Source: Jacaranda mimosifolia (taxonomy: Eukaryota; Streptophyta; Magnoliopsida; Lamiales; Bignoniaceae). Taken from it: a stretch of 64,000 nt of DNA. The number at the start of each line of letters is the position of its first letter. Position 1 is the stretch's first letter. A model generated the notes under the pieces. The model saw nothing but the letters and a program-made list of their open reading frames with translations, was not told where the DNA came from and did not search any database. Shown piece by piece: positions 36,342 through 48,633 of this stretch. The position numbers and the translations under genes were made by a program. The stretch lies in the NCBI GenBank assembly GCA_018894105.1, contig CM032128.1:29163299-29227298 (forward strand), in the 5' to 3' direction.

Positions 36342-39300
36342 ATGTCAGCCACGAAGTACGAGGTAGAGAAATTCGATGGGAAGAACGACTTTGGGATATG
36401 GAAGATGAAGATGCATGTCCTCCTGTGTCAACAAGGTTTACAAAGAGCGTTAAAGGCAGAGATTTCTTGCCAAAGATACTGACAGACAAGGAGAAGGACG
36501 AGTTTATGGCGAAGGCTTACGGTACTCTTGTGTTATCATTGGCAGATAACGTATTGAGAGAGGTCGCCACATAAAGTACACTAGCGGATTTATGGATGAA
36601 GCTGGAGAATCTCTATATGACAAAGTCCTTGACAAACAGATTGTATTTGAAACAACGGTTATACACATTAAGGATGAAAAAATATACATCTATTACTCAA
36701 CATATTAATTATTTCAATAAAGTGATACTGGATCTCGCTAGTATAGATGTTAAAATTAAAGATGAAGATCAAGCATTAATTCTCTTGTGTTCTCTGCCTA
36801 AATCCTTTGAGCACTCGGTTACTACTTTACTGTATGGGAGAGATACGATTTCAATGGAAGATATAAAGGCCTCATTGAATTCCAACGAATTGAGAAAACA
36901 TATTATGGGCAACAATGATGGTGAAAGTGGGGAATGATTGGTGGTAAATGGAAGACCGAGAGAAAGGGAAAGGAGTAGAGGCCGATCAAAGTCCCGCACC
37001 AAGCCTAGAACCAGAGACAAGTGTTTTAGGTGTTGTGGAAAGAGGCATTGGAAATGAAATTGTCCAAAACGAGGAAAGGCAAAGGATACAGGTGAAACTT
37101 CTGATCAGAAATGGGATGATGTTGTAGGAATTGTTGAGGATGAGTCTGATGGTGGGCTTATGCTCAACGTTACCGAAAGTTTACTAAGCACTAAGTGGAT
37201 TTTGGATAGTGGTTGTTCCTACCACACGTGCCCACGAGAAGATAGATTTACCACTTATCAAAAATACGATAGTGGTAAAGTGTTTATGGAAAATGATACT
37301 TCTTACAGGGTTGTAGGAATGGCTCAGTTTGTATCAGAATGCATTATGACATAGTAAAGACCTTAACAAATGTGAGTCATATTCCAGATCTGAAGAAAAA
37401 TCTGATATCACTGGGTACTCTGAACAAGAATGGTTGTGAGTACAAAGCTCGAGATGGAGTTCCGCGGGTTTCCAAAGGTGCACTACTTATCATGAAAGAA
37501 GATAAATGGAATGGCCTTTACATATTGCAAGGTAGCACAGTTTCTAGTACTACATCGGTTTCTTCATCAGTCAGTGATACTACGAGATTGTGTCATATGC
37601 AGTTTGGCCATATGAGTGAGAGAGGGATGTCAGAACTAAGCAAACGAGGTTTGCTTTGTGGAGAGAAGATTGGAGAGCTGGATTTCTGCAAGCAGTGTGT
37701 GCTTGGCAAACAACACAAGGTAAAATTCGGCACCGCAATTCACAGGACCAAAGGCACCTTGGATTACAGTCACTCAGATCTTTGGGGGCCTTCTCAAGTT
37801 CTTTCAAAGAAAGATACCAGCTACATGCTGACATTTATTAATGACTTCTCACGAAGAGTATGGGTGTACATGCTGAAGCATAAGGATGAGATGTTTGTCA
37901 ACTTCAAATAATGGAAAACTTTAATCAAGAAGCAGACAGGAAAGGAGGTACGACGCTTGAGGACTAACAACGGATTGGAGTTCTACAACAAAGAATTTCA
38001 GGAATTATGCGATAAGGAAGGAATTGTGAGGCATAGCACAATTGTACATACACCACAGCAGAATGGAATTGCAGAACAGATGAACAAGACTACCTTGGAA
38101 AGAGCTAGACGCATGCTCTTTAACACTGGATTGTCCAAGGATTTTTTGGGCAAAAGCGATTAACACTGCTTGTTATTTGGTGAATAGGTCACCATCGACG
38201 GCTTTGGACTGCAAGATACCAATGAAAGTTTGGTCTGGGTGTCCTGTTGATTACTCAAATCTCAAAGTATTTAGGTGTCCAGCCTATGCTCATGTCTGGG
38301 ATGGGAAGCTTGAGCTAAGGGCTAGGAAGTGCATATTTCTAAGCTATGCAGATGGAGACAAGGGTTATCGTTTGTGGTGTAATGATGACAAGGGCTCCAA
38401 GGTGATTATCAGCAGGGACATGACATTTGATGAGTCTGCTATAATGAAGAAGATGGAGCAACCTAGAGGTGTAAACGAGCCTAGCCGAGGCTCGGGCTCG
38501 ACTCATTTACTGATTCATGAGCTTGAGCTCAGGCTCGGGCTCGGCCGAGCCTAGACAATCGAGCTCGAGCTCAGCTCGTTAAGGCTCGATTCGTATAAGC
38601 TCGGATGAGTTCGAGCCCGTTTAGGCTTGAAACAAAATTTATAATAATAAACATCATATTACTATTATAATTATAAATATATATATATATATAATAAAAA
38701 GCTCGTTTAGGCTTGCGAGCCTGTCAAGCTAAATACTATTGAGCTTGGCTCGGCTTGTTTGACTGGCGAGCTTCGGCTCGGCTCGGCTCGGCTCGTTTAA
38801 GTTCAAGCCGAATTCGAGCTTTCATCGAGCCGAGCCCGAACTGTTCGCGAATAGTCTCATCTCATTTACACCCCTAGAGCAACCCCAAAGTAGTCAACAG
38901 GGCGTTAAAGAGAATGTGGAGATCGAAATTGATACTCCACAAGTTTCAAAGGGAAAACAGAAGGTGATAGATGAAAGTGATGAAAATTCATTATCACCTA
39001 ATCAGCAACAGAAAAATAATTCACTACAGAACTATCGTTTAGCTCGCGATAGAGAGAAAAGGCAGATCAAACTACCACAACAGTTTGCATATTCAGATCT
39101 GGTTGCTTATGCTTTGAGTTCGGCCGAAGAGTTTGTGGGTGATGATCTAGTCACATACAATGAGGCCATTTCCCGACTAAATTCTGATAAATGGGTAGCA
39201 GCTATGAGTGAAGAGATGGAGTCTCTACACAAGAATAGAACATGGGAGTTGGTTAATGTACCTAAAGGGTAGAAGATTGTAGGCTGTAAATGAATCTACA

Positions 39301-40703
39301 AGAAAAATGATGGGATTCTCGGGGTTGAAGATGCTAGATACAAGGCGAGATTGGTTGCTAAGGGCTTTACTCAGAGATAGGGAGTTGACTTCCATGAGGT
39401 GTTCTCCCCAGTTGTAAAACATACTTCTATTCATGTTTTACTTGCCATGGTGGCTCTGTTTAATATGGAGCTTAAGCAGATGGATGTGAAAACAGTATTT
39501 TTGCATGGTGAGTTAGAAGAACAAATCTACATGAGCCAACCAGAGGAATTCATTGTTTTTGGTAAAGAAAATCAAGCATGTCTCTTGAAGAAGTCTTTAT
39601 ATGGCTTGAAGTAGTCTCCCAGGTAGTGGTATAAAAGGTTTGATGCTTTTATTACCAAGATAAGATATACTATGAACATTTACGATTGTTGTGTATACTA
39701 TAAAAAATATTGTGATAGCCTTCTCGTATGTTTGTTGTTGTACGTTGATTGATTCTAGAAACATATATGAGATCAACAATTTAAAAGCTCAGTTAAGTAA
39801 AAAATTTGAGATGAAGGATTTAGGCGGTGCAAAGAAGATATTGGGCATAGAGATCATACTGGATAAACACGCAGGATTGTTATACTTGTCTCAACAACAT
39901 TATATTGAGAAAGTACTTGGGCGATTTAGGATGGATAAGTCCAAGCCAGTTAGTACGCCACTTGCAGCTTATTTCAGGCTCTCATCAGATCTATCACTGA
40001 GTATTGAGAAGAAGGTAGAACACATGTCTAATGTACCATATGCTAGTGCAATGGTAGCTTGATGCACGCCATAGTGTGCACTAGGCTAGACATTTCACAT
40101 GCAGTCAGTATTGTGAGCAGGTACATGCACAAGTCAGGAAAAACTCATTGGCAGGTTGTGAAATGGATCATGAAGTATCTGAGAGGCTCTACAGATAGAT
40201 GTTTGAGGTATAGTCAATTGAATTCTACTACTAAAATTATTGGCTATGTAGATGCGGATTATGCCAGAGATTGGGATAGTAGAAGGTCCATGACAGGCTA
40301 TGTGTTTTGTGTATCAAGTTGTACGGTTAGCTGGAAGGCGACTTTACAGTTATCAGTTGCATTGTCCACAACAGAAGCTGAGTACATGGCTTTAGCTAAA
40401 GGCGTCCAAGAAGGCATTTGGCTAAAGGGGCTAATCGATGATATAGGTATGACTTCTGATATTACTACCGTATTTTGAGATAGTCAGAGTGCCGTACACT
40501 TATCAAAGGATCAAGCATTTCATGAGAGAACAAAGCACATAGATGTAAAGTACCACTTTGTCCGAAATATGGTGTCTCAAAGTGTCATTTTAGTTGACAA
40601 GGTTGGGACTAAGGATAATCCAACAGACATGTTGACTAAGGTTGTTCTAGGAATCAAATTCAAGCATTGTTTAGATTTGATTAACATTTGCAGACTCAGA
40701 TGA
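36342..40703 (+). pseudogene. Copia gag-pol remnant
   Basis: Gag begins at ATG 36342 and is broken by a frameshift. The gag zinc knuckle (CFRCCGKRHW-stop-NC, about 37021-37064) contains a TGA. Protease has the LDSG active-site word (near 37200). Integrase shows the HMSERGM and CxxC region with RRVWVYMLKHKDE, then HSTIVHTPQQNGIAEQMN. Reverse transcriptase retains YKARLVAKGFTQ, LKQMDVKTVFLHGEL and LKKSLYGLK; the RNase H/C-terminal part retains YVDADYARDWDSRRSMTGY and STTEAEYMAL. Stops are scattered through all domains, several at positions where Trp or Gln is expected, and a MITE splits the region between integrase and reverse transcriptase. Non-functional. Confidence 0.92.
38464..38876. mobile_element. 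hAT-type MITE nested in the Copia element
   Basis: A 413-bp insert flanked by a perfect 8-bp duplication GAGCAACC (38456-38463 and 38877-38884), with ends TAGAGGTGTAAACGAG and CTCATTTACACCCCTA. Both subterminal regions are packed with GGCTCG/CGAGCC words in direct and inverted orientation around an AT-rich centre containing (TA)n. Terminal sequence and 8-bp duplication are diagnostic of hAT. Confidence 0.95.
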
Positions 40704-40766
40704 CGGGCCCTTTTGGGAGCAGGGACGAAGAAAAAGGATGGTAAATTTCAAGTCAATGTGGAGAAT

Positions 40767-41469
40767 TGTTGATTTTACCTTAAATTTGTGCTAAATTGAT
40801 GAGACACAAAAGAAATGGAGCGAAGTGGTCGAAACGAGCTCGGGAGCACGCCCCAGCCCGTGTTGGCAGGATGGTGGGTGCCAGGGCGCACAGCTAGGCG
40901 AGATGAGCACGCGATGTGCGCCCAAGCGTAAGGATGGTGCACCTGGGCATGAGCAGCACTGGAACCGTGCCCCCAGGCGCGTGGTCTATTGGAAACTAAG
41001 CATTTGCTAGGCACAACATGCACCCAAGTGCGAGCGCTATTGGAACCGTGCGCCCTGGCGCAAGTTGTCCACACCAGGGTGCGCGGCAAGCAGATTTCTC
41101 TCAGCACAAGCAGGAACTTGCGTGCCCTGCACGCGCAACGCAAGTATACTAGGACTTAGACTCTTCATTTTACGGGTATTTAATCAGTTTCTTCCGGGAC
41201 AAATGGAACAGACATAACACAAGGGTTCCTACATTGCTTTTGAGATAGTTTCTTGAGACGGAGTTTAGAACGAAGGTGTTAGGTGTTCTCATGAGATTTG
41301 TGGGACTCAAGTTGTACTTGTTACATTAATTTGGAATCAATAAAATCTTTTTCTTTGTTAGGTGGATTAGGCGCATCACCGAACCAAGTTAAATCTTGTT
41401 GTCAGTTTTCATTGAATTTCTTTACTGTTATTTCATAGTTTTCATAATAGATCCTCCTAGGTTTCAACA
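40767..41469 (+). repeat. 3' LTR of the Copia element
   Basis: 703 bp, starts TGTTGATTTTACC, ends TAGGTTTCAACA; alignable with the 5' LTR throughout, with many substitutions and several indels. Confidence 0.93.
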
Positions 41470-43078
41470 TCCATAATGCAAAGATATTTTCTGCAAGTGT
41501 CAAGGACCAAGCAAGTTCAGTACTCAGTCACTTAGTCCCAGAAGATAGACATATCATAAACTACAGTATGTTGACTTAAACAAGAAGACTAGATTCTGGT
41601 ATCTTCTAATGCATTCTAAGCAAGCACATCTCAGACCAAATATTTGCAAGCTGAAGAGTAGAAGAATAATAGCTCCAAAATCTTGCAGTCCATTGAACTG
41701 AAGAGTAGAAGAATAATAGCTCCAAAATCTTGCAGTCCTTTGAACTTTAGAAATATGCATAAATCTAATCTCATTATACTTACAAGCTGCTGCTGGTTTC
41801 TCTTCACAGCCAGAACTATCCAAGCATTGCATATTGTGCAACACATGCACAAATATAAAAACTGTTAGTTTTATCATATTTGAGCAAAGCACTTCAATTC
41901 TATAACATAATAAGAACACAGCATTCACAAAAATATCAAGCCTAAAGATAAGAGTGTCAATTCTCAGCTACTGCTAGTATGCAACGGCAGTATGTGCTCA
42001 CAATTTCTTATTTAGTTTCAATTTTCAATTATACCGAAATAAAGTCATTCTTTTGTGTATTAATTATTTTTTCGTTTACCTTGAAGAACATGCTTTTCTA
42101 CCTTCAGCAGCCTCAACGACAATTCCACCCGCAAGAATAATTTGCTTGTGAATGCTAAAATTAAACCATTGTAGTACTCAAAATGATTTGTAGTCTTGTA
42201 ACCTCTGGAGGCCAAAAGAGAAAAATGAGACGGTATAAAAACTATACATATGTCAAAACAATTAAACTTGTGGATATGATTCTCAGACCATCACTATCTT
42301 TCATGGTATATTATCAGTCTTTAAATTCACATAGTCAAAAGTCAATCTATTTTTTAGCATAAACATGAAGAATATAATGCAGTGTTACTAAAGCCTCAAT
42401 TCACCATTCTCTTCTTGAAAACAAAATACAACTAAGAAACCACTCAAATTAGCCGTCCTAAATCCATAACAGAAGGCAATATTGATTGATAGCATCACAT
42501 AGAACTAGAGAATAGAGATGTCTGGACGTGGGCAGCAAGAACCACAAGAATTGCAATAATGGAAGCATATTGAATGATCTCATCAAGTCCTGCATCACCC
42601 CATTTGCATTCCACCTCTGGGAAGAACTTTTTAGCAATCTCAATTGCACCTCTAGCCGATTCCTATGGACACATTAAAATTTTCATACATCTCACCAACA
42701 TTAAGCTATAACCCTTGTTTGATCATTCTGAAAATTACTGAACAATATAGTAGTCTTCAATTTACAAAACAGAGCAAATTTTATTTTCCAAACCCATCTT
42801 CTAAGTTTATCTAAGTTATATATAACGAATTGCCACTCCACCAACCCAAAATGGTATTCTCTAGAAAACGCATGGATTTGAGTGAAACCCAGTAATTCTT
42901 TTTCAATGTGCTTTCAAGAAAATCCAATATGACACATAGGATCAACTATCTAGAAGAAGATAGATGGATGTTTCCACCTCAGTGCGGCTCCAAATGGCTT
43001 TGAGACTGAAAATTTGAGAAATCTCGGCCAACGTTGGAATATATTCAGCTCGGACAAAGATTTCAACTCCAAGTATAG

Positions 43079-43390
43079 GGCTTTTTTAAAAAAAAATTAT
43101 GAAAAAAAAAATTCACAAAAATACCATGTTTTGGGGGACCTTACAATTTTATGGTAAGTTGCACTTACCAAGCGCAACTTCTAATAGTCACTATTGAAAG
43201 TTGCACTTGGTAATTGCAACTTCTAAATGTACTATTGAAAGTTGTGGTCATACACCGCTACTTTGAATAGTAAGTAATTTTTTGTCAGCCTGTCACTTTC
43301 ACAGCCAACGGAGGAGTTGCAATAGTACTATTAAAAGTTGCAGTCTACAACTGCAACTTTCAATAGTAACTACTTTGTTGGCTAATAGCA
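43079..43390 (+). repeat. Left terminal inverted repeat of the MULE
   Basis: Pairs with the right arm over about 300 bp with scattered differences. Carries several copies of a CTATTGAAAGTTGCA-like word (for example near 43190 and 43360), candidate transposase-binding sites. Confidence 0.85.
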
Positions 43391-43884
43391 GCCTTCATGT
43401 GAATAAATTGCAGAAGACTAAAGAGTGTTGGCCGGATATTGACCAACACTCCTTATAAGTAGAAGTAGAGAGAAAAGGAGAAAATGGAGGAAAGAAAGAA
43501 AACAGTCCACTTATAGTTAATGTTTGATTGCGTCAACTAGAGAAATTTTATTGAGGTAAAAATTTAAATTTTCAGTATTAATTAAAATTTTATAGTTTAG
43601 TGAATGTATTATTTATTTATTTATTGTGTTTGCATTTTATGTAGAATGCAAATTGGGAAGGAGTTAAATAATTCGATTTAATTTTCTTTTCTACAAATAG
43701 TCAGGTTAGCATATGATTTTTATGGGTTATTTTTTTTTATCTTTTCTAATAATATTTTTGGTTCACTATTATACATATTGTTAATTAATTTTTGTACTGT
43801 AGAAATATTGAACAATGTAAATCTTAATATTTTATTAAATTTTATCATAGTTATTAATTAGACTGATTAATTAATATAAAGTAT

Positions 43885-46412
43885 GTGTCTATTTGTGGAA
43901 GGTATGTCGACTTCGAGTCCATTATTGGTCTAATATACTTTGACGGAAAAATTACTAGAGATTCTCGCTCAGTGAATTATGATCATCCTGCATGTAGCAT
44001 CATTAGAGTATCTCGTCAAATAACATATTCTGATTTGTGCTACAAAATCTATAGAGCGACAGCCATTGATATCAGCAACTATCAACTAAAAATTCAAGCA
44101 AAATTCTATTTGGATAAACAGTACGGGATATCTACACTTGTGGAAATAAAAAATGATAATGATTTATCTATGTTGTTTGGTCCACAGTGTCAACTTGATA
44201 GTATGGAATTATATATTGAGACAGAAGCAATATGCCACACTGGTGTTCGGAATATTTTTGGATGGAGGTCTTACATGGGGCTTTTGATGCAACCTGAAGG
44301 TCATTCTACCTCTTACCAAGATTTTGGATGGAATCAACAATACCCAACTCAATTAGAAATAAATGTTCCTGTGGTTACGCAAGGGTTTGCAAATGTTGGG
44401 ATTCATGATTTTGGTGAAGACCCTTCTATCTCTCATCAAGTTTTCGAAGGAGAGCAAGATCACCCAACACATTTCGTTCATGATGGTAAACCAAAGCCAC
44501 GAGTAGATAGTTTTCGTGATGAAGAGTTGAGGGATTCAAAACCAGCTGAAAATGATAGTGATGATTTTAATGGTAGTGATGATGATGAGGTAGATGTCAA
44601 TACAATGGAAGAGCTACTACCTTCACATGGCGAGGGAACATCTTCCCAACAACAACCACATGAGACAAGAAGAATGACATCCACAACTATGCAACCAAGT
44701 CTGTATCCCATTTATCCATTCATCTCTGCAATAGATGATAATGATATATTTATACAGGCAGATTCTATTGATATTCCAACCCGTGGTTGGACTGAGTTTT
44801 ACGAATCAAGTAAATGAGCACTCCAAGTGGGAATGGTGTTCAAGAGTAAGGAGCATCTTATCACTTCTGTGAAAAATTATTCCGTACAAGTGGCGAGACG
44901 AGAATATTGCGTTCTTGAGAGCACACCAAAGTTATGGAAAGTGGTGTGCAAACATAATAACAAAGAACGACCTTTTTGTCCGTGGAGTGTGAGGGGAATA
45001 TTTGAAGAGAAAGAGGGATTGTGGAGAATTACCAGGTATGGAGGCCCTCACACATGCCTTATGGATGAAGTTTCAATAGATCATTAGAATTTAAGCAGAA
45101 ATATGATTGCTTTGGACCTATTGGACACTATTCGAGTTAATCCCGATTATGGGGTTGCAAGTGTGCAAATGATGGTAAAAAATAAGTACGGTTATGGGAT
45201 CTCTTATGCTAAGGCATGGAATAGCATAAAATGTGTGAGGGAGAAACTTTATGGGACTTGGGAGATCTCGGTAAGAAAATTACCTAAATATTTTGGAGCA
45301 CTCCAGAAGTGGAATTCAGGAACAATTGTTAAATGGAGTCATCTTGAGACAGACATACCGGGACAAAAGATGTTGAAATATGTCTTTTGGGCATTTCGAC
45401 CATGTATAGAAGGGTTCCAACATTGTCGGAAACTTATCAGTATAGATGGAACTCATCTATACACAAAGTATAAATATAAAATGCTTGTTGCAGTATCCAT
45501 GGATGCAAATCAGAATGTTATGCCTATGGATTTCACCATAGTAGATAAGGAAACTTTGATGTATTGGAGATAGTTCCTTCAGATGTTAGCGAAACACATT
45601 ATCAGAAGAGTCGATGGCCATTGTTTACTTTCTGATCGTCATCATGGTATTTTGGGTGTTGTAGAGAGCATATCTATTTTCACGCCCCCTAATGGAGTAC
45701 ATCGATTTTGTTTGAGGCATCTGTGTTCAAATTTCAATAAACAATTTAATAATGTTCAATTGAAGGACATGTGTTGGAAAGCTGGTGTTGTAATTCAAAT
45801 CCAAAAATTTGGAAAAAAGATGGAGGATATAAAGAGTATTAATGAGCGTGTTTACTCCTACTTGGAGAGGATAGACAAGAACCAATGGACATTATCTCAC
45901 GATGGAAGATGGCGTTTTGGCATTTTGACCACAAACATATCTGAATGTATAAATTGGGTGTTAAAAGGTGCTCGCCGACTATCAATTACAACTATTGTTC
46001 AAACAACATTTGATCGTTACGTGAAATATTTTCTTCGTCGGATCACTAATGCCCGTAGGATGAGGCAAAATGATCAATTTTGGGCTGATTATACTTTTAA
46101 CATTTACACAAAATGGCAGGACCATTCTGTTAATCACTTCATGCAAAAGGTTGATTATGCTCAACAATCAACTCGGTCATTACTAAAATAGATACATCAC
46201 GTGGGAATCATACTCACGTTGTGAAGCTTCGGACACGAGAGTGCTCATGTGAGAAATTGGCTGAATATGGAATTCCTTACTCACATGCAATGCAAGTAAG
46301 TCAAACATTTGGAGTCAACTGTGCATCACTTGTGAATGAATATTACAAGGTGGAACATTACATTGCAACTTATAAAGGGAGATTTGAACCATTGTGGTTG
46401 GAGGATTACTAG
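43885..46412 (+). pseudogene. MULE transposase (mudrA-like), decayed
   Basis: One frame can be followed from 43885 to 46191 apart from three stops: TGA 44815-44817, TAG 45085-45087, TAG 45571-45573. Another shift separates the C-terminus. Order: N-terminal MuDR region (VDFESIIGLIYFDGK; later acidic linker), MuDR zinc-binding/DNA-binding domain (FKSKEHLITSVKNYSV, WKVVCKHNN, CPWSVRG, GPHTCLMDE), MULE catalytic domain (SIDGTHLYTKYKYKMLVAVS with the first acidic residue, LLSDRHHGIL with the second, TTNISECINWVL with the third), and a SWIM zinc finger (CSCEKLAEYGIPYSHAM). Each stop could come from C-to-T change at a Trp, Gln or Arg codon. Transposition would need a protein from another copy. Confidence 0.92.
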
Positions 46413-47359
46413 GATAATCCTAAATTTGAGCTAGTCCACAACCCTGCACGTCGGGAGCTACGTATTGTAGGTAGAGACCGTACCACTCGAATTCAAAATG
46501 AAATTGACTGGCCTCAAGCAAGAGCAAGACAACAAGCACGTCGCCTTCAAGAAGTTTAGAATGCACAACAAGCCCCTGAAAGACCGAATCCCTGGCTTTT
46601 TTATATTTTTTATATTTAGAAAGTTTTAAGTAAAATATCTGTGATTTTTGTGATTTTTGTATGCATTCTTTGTAATTTTTGTGTGTCTTCTTTATTACTT
46701 ATTTTCGTGCGCATTCATTGTAATTTTTCTGTCTTCTTTGTTACTTCTTACGTGGAACCAATATTTGTAGTCGTGATCTTGATTAATTCATTGAAATACA
46801 AATTTACAATTTGAAGCTGAAACGAAGAAGAACCGAAGGTGGGAAGAGGTTGGGCAAGTTTTGAAAATTGGATTAATTTTTGTCCTCATATATATATATA
46901 TATAAGTATTTTTGGACTTCTTCAATTTGACCCCCTAAATACAATTTCAAATGAAATATACATATCCTATAACAATTGATTAACACTATATATATGAGTG
47001 AACAAAAATACTAATAAAAAAGAAAAAAAAACATGAAAATAATACACTAACCTGAGTATTGGTAGAAAATATTGTTTAACTCCTTCTGATTTCCCGTTCT
47101 ACACAAACTGCAAACACAAAGAATAAATATATATTTATTAAAGCAAAAAAAATTAATTTAGCACTCAAAATTTAAATTCTTACCTTAATAAAATTTCTCC
47201 ACCTTAAATAATCAAACAATTACTGCAATTATTTTTTTTCTTTTTTCTTTTATCTCTTTTTTTTTTTCCTCTCCTTTCTGCATGGAAATTATGAAGCCTG
47301 TAGGCTTCACAAAACGGGTGAAGGCTGGAAGCTTTAAGTTATGTGTGCCAGCCAAAGTT

Positions 47360-47654
47360 GCAGCCTTTACAAAATAGTTACTATTGAAAGTTGTGGTTGT
47401 AGAGTGCAATTTTCAATAGTACGATTGCAACTCCTCTGTCGGCTGCGAAAGTGACAACTTGACAAAAAATTAGTTACTATTCAAAGTTGTGGTCATTCAA
47501 TAGTACATTCAGAAGTTGCACTTACCAAGTGCAACTTTCAATAGTGACCGTTAGAAGTTGTGCTTAGTAAGTGAAACTTACTATAAAATTGTAAAACCCA
47601 CAAAAATACAATATTTCAGTGAATTTTTTTCGCATTTTTTTTAAAAAAAAAGCC
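47360..47654 (+). repeat. Right terminal inverted repeat of the MULE
   Basis: Inverted counterpart of 43079-43390; includes ACCAAGTGCAACTTTCAATA and the terminal A/T-rich run before AGCC. The inner limit is approximate. Confidence 0.85.
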
Positions 47655-47706
47655 CAAGTATAGCTATCTGGGGTGGCTGAGCCATTGAAAATTCAAGAAA
47701 AATATG

Positions 47707-48025
47707 GGGAGTGTTTGGTTATGTTTCCCCATAACAAAATTGTTTTGAGGAAACATAATCAAATATATCCTCATTTTCCCTCCAAAACTTTTATTTTTCA
47801 ATATATACATACATATATATTTTATTATTATTCTAACAATAAAAAAATTACTCAATTCCATTTTCATCCAAAAAACTCAACAAAAAAGTATTGATTTGAC
47901 TGCTACAGTAAAAAATGTCTCCCTTATAACATAAATAAACATACCAAAATATAACTTTCACATTCTCCCAAAATATATAATAAATACATAATAAAATTAC
48001 ACAAAAAATATAACCAAACATTCCC
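47707..48025. mobile_element. Small MITE-like element
   Basis: Left end GGGAGTGTTTGGTTATGTTT pairs with right end ATATAACCAAACATTCCC. About 319 bp, AT-rich, no coding. A 3-bp ATG flanks both sides, but this is weak as a target-site duplication; superfamily uncertain (PIF/Harbinger or hAT). Confidence 0.65.
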
Positions 48026-48152
48026 ATGATATTTTTTATTAAGGTTTATCTGATGATCAACAAACTAAATAATCCAATCATTTATCCAAAAAAAAAAAAA
48101 AAAACACTAAGTAATCCAATTTATGCAAACGTGAGTAGACATATAAAATATA

Positions 48153-48628
48153 TGTTGGGATTTGACTTGGTTATCGGGAGACCTAGTTTGACTAGAATTA
48201 AAACTCCTTCTTGTATTGAATTTTCTAGTTCTCGGTAAAGTAGTTAAGTAACTTTCTATTATAAATAGAGATGTTTATTTGATTACTAGAGAGATGACAC
48301 TCGTGGAACTCATGATACTCATGGGACAATACAAAGGGGTGGAATGAGTATCTCTTTGATAGTTATAATAGAGGTTGTACAAGGAATTTTTTGGCTTGAA
48401 TATGGTCATGTCAAATTCAATGGTTGGCTTTTACTGGTAAAATTCTATCATAATTGAAGAAAGAAAACTCTCGTGGAGATAGGCGGAATTTGCCAAACCA
48501 CGTAAATATGTATCTGTTTTATTTTTCTATCGGTTGGGTATTATTTTGTCATCAACTTTGTGAGTGTAATTTGTAAATTCTAGATAAATTAAATCTCATG
48601 CCTAAATTGTTTCCGTTGTGCTCCAACA
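48153..48628 (+). mobile_element. Copia-type solo LTR
   Basis: A 476-bp segment beginning TGTTGGGATTTGACTTGG and ending GTTGTGCTCCAACA, flanked by the 5-bp duplication ATATA (48148-48152, 48629-48633). TATTATAAATAGAG near 48258 could be its TATA box. No internal region follows, so it is a solo LTR. Not related by sequence to the LTRs of the Copia at 35607. Confidence 0.82.
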
Positions 48629-48633
48629 ATATA

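Larger units (their letters stand above)
35607..41469 (+). mobile_element. Ty1/Copia LTR retrotransposon, degenerate, with nested MITE
   Basis: A 5863-bp element with direct LTRs, flanked by the 5-bp duplication TCCAT (35602-35606 and 41470-41474). Primer-binding site TGGTATCGAAGC at 36318, close to the initiator-Met tRNA type. The domain order gag, protease, integrase, reverse transcriptase, RNase H marks Ty1/Copia. Coding sequence is broken by many stops and shifts. The two LTRs have clearly diverged (numerous substitutions and indels within the first 200 bp), so the insertion is old. It sits in an intron of the duplicated oxidoreductase, in the opposite orientation. Confidence 0.95.
43079..47654 (+). 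mobile_element. MuDR-like MULE with long terminal inverted repeats and a decayed transposase
   Basis: A 4576-bp element starting GGCTTTTTTAAAA and ending TTTTAAAAAAAAAGCC, flanked by the 9-bp duplication CAAGTATAG (43070-43078, 47655-47663) that comes from exon 1 of the oxidoreductase duplicate. Terminal inverted repeats are about 300 bp (43079 to about 43390; about 47360 to 47654) and contain repeated ACTATTGAAAGTTGC-type motifs in both orientations. A plus-strand mudrA-like gene occupies the middle. Autonomous in structure but with several nonsense codons. Confidence 0.95.
35175..47685 (-). pseudogene. Truncated tandem duplicate of the oxidoreductase, split by a MULE and a Copia element
   Basis: Exons 1-5 of the neighbouring gene recur in order. 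Exon 1: ATG at 47685, continuing to 47655, interrupted by the MULE, resuming 43078-42978. Exon 2: 42522-42662. Exon 3: 42080-42128. Exon 4: 41784-41801 (18 nt, as in the intact gene). The Copia lies in the following intron. Exon 5-like: 35175-35296. Another exon-4-like stretch is near 35400-35460. Exons 6-12 are missing because the intact gene begins at once. Lesions: the glycine motif reads LGVEIF instead of LGAGIF, the exon 2 donor is lost (CAG then AC), the exon 3 acceptor AG is CG, and exon 5 is lengthened and has an in-frame TGA. Exon 1 keeps a GT donor where the intact gene has GC. Confidence 0.88.

Noticed and set aside
36317..40703. Counting the Copia frames as active genes
   Set aside because: Stops and shifts in gag, zinc knuckle, integrase and reverse transcriptase, plus a MITE insertion.
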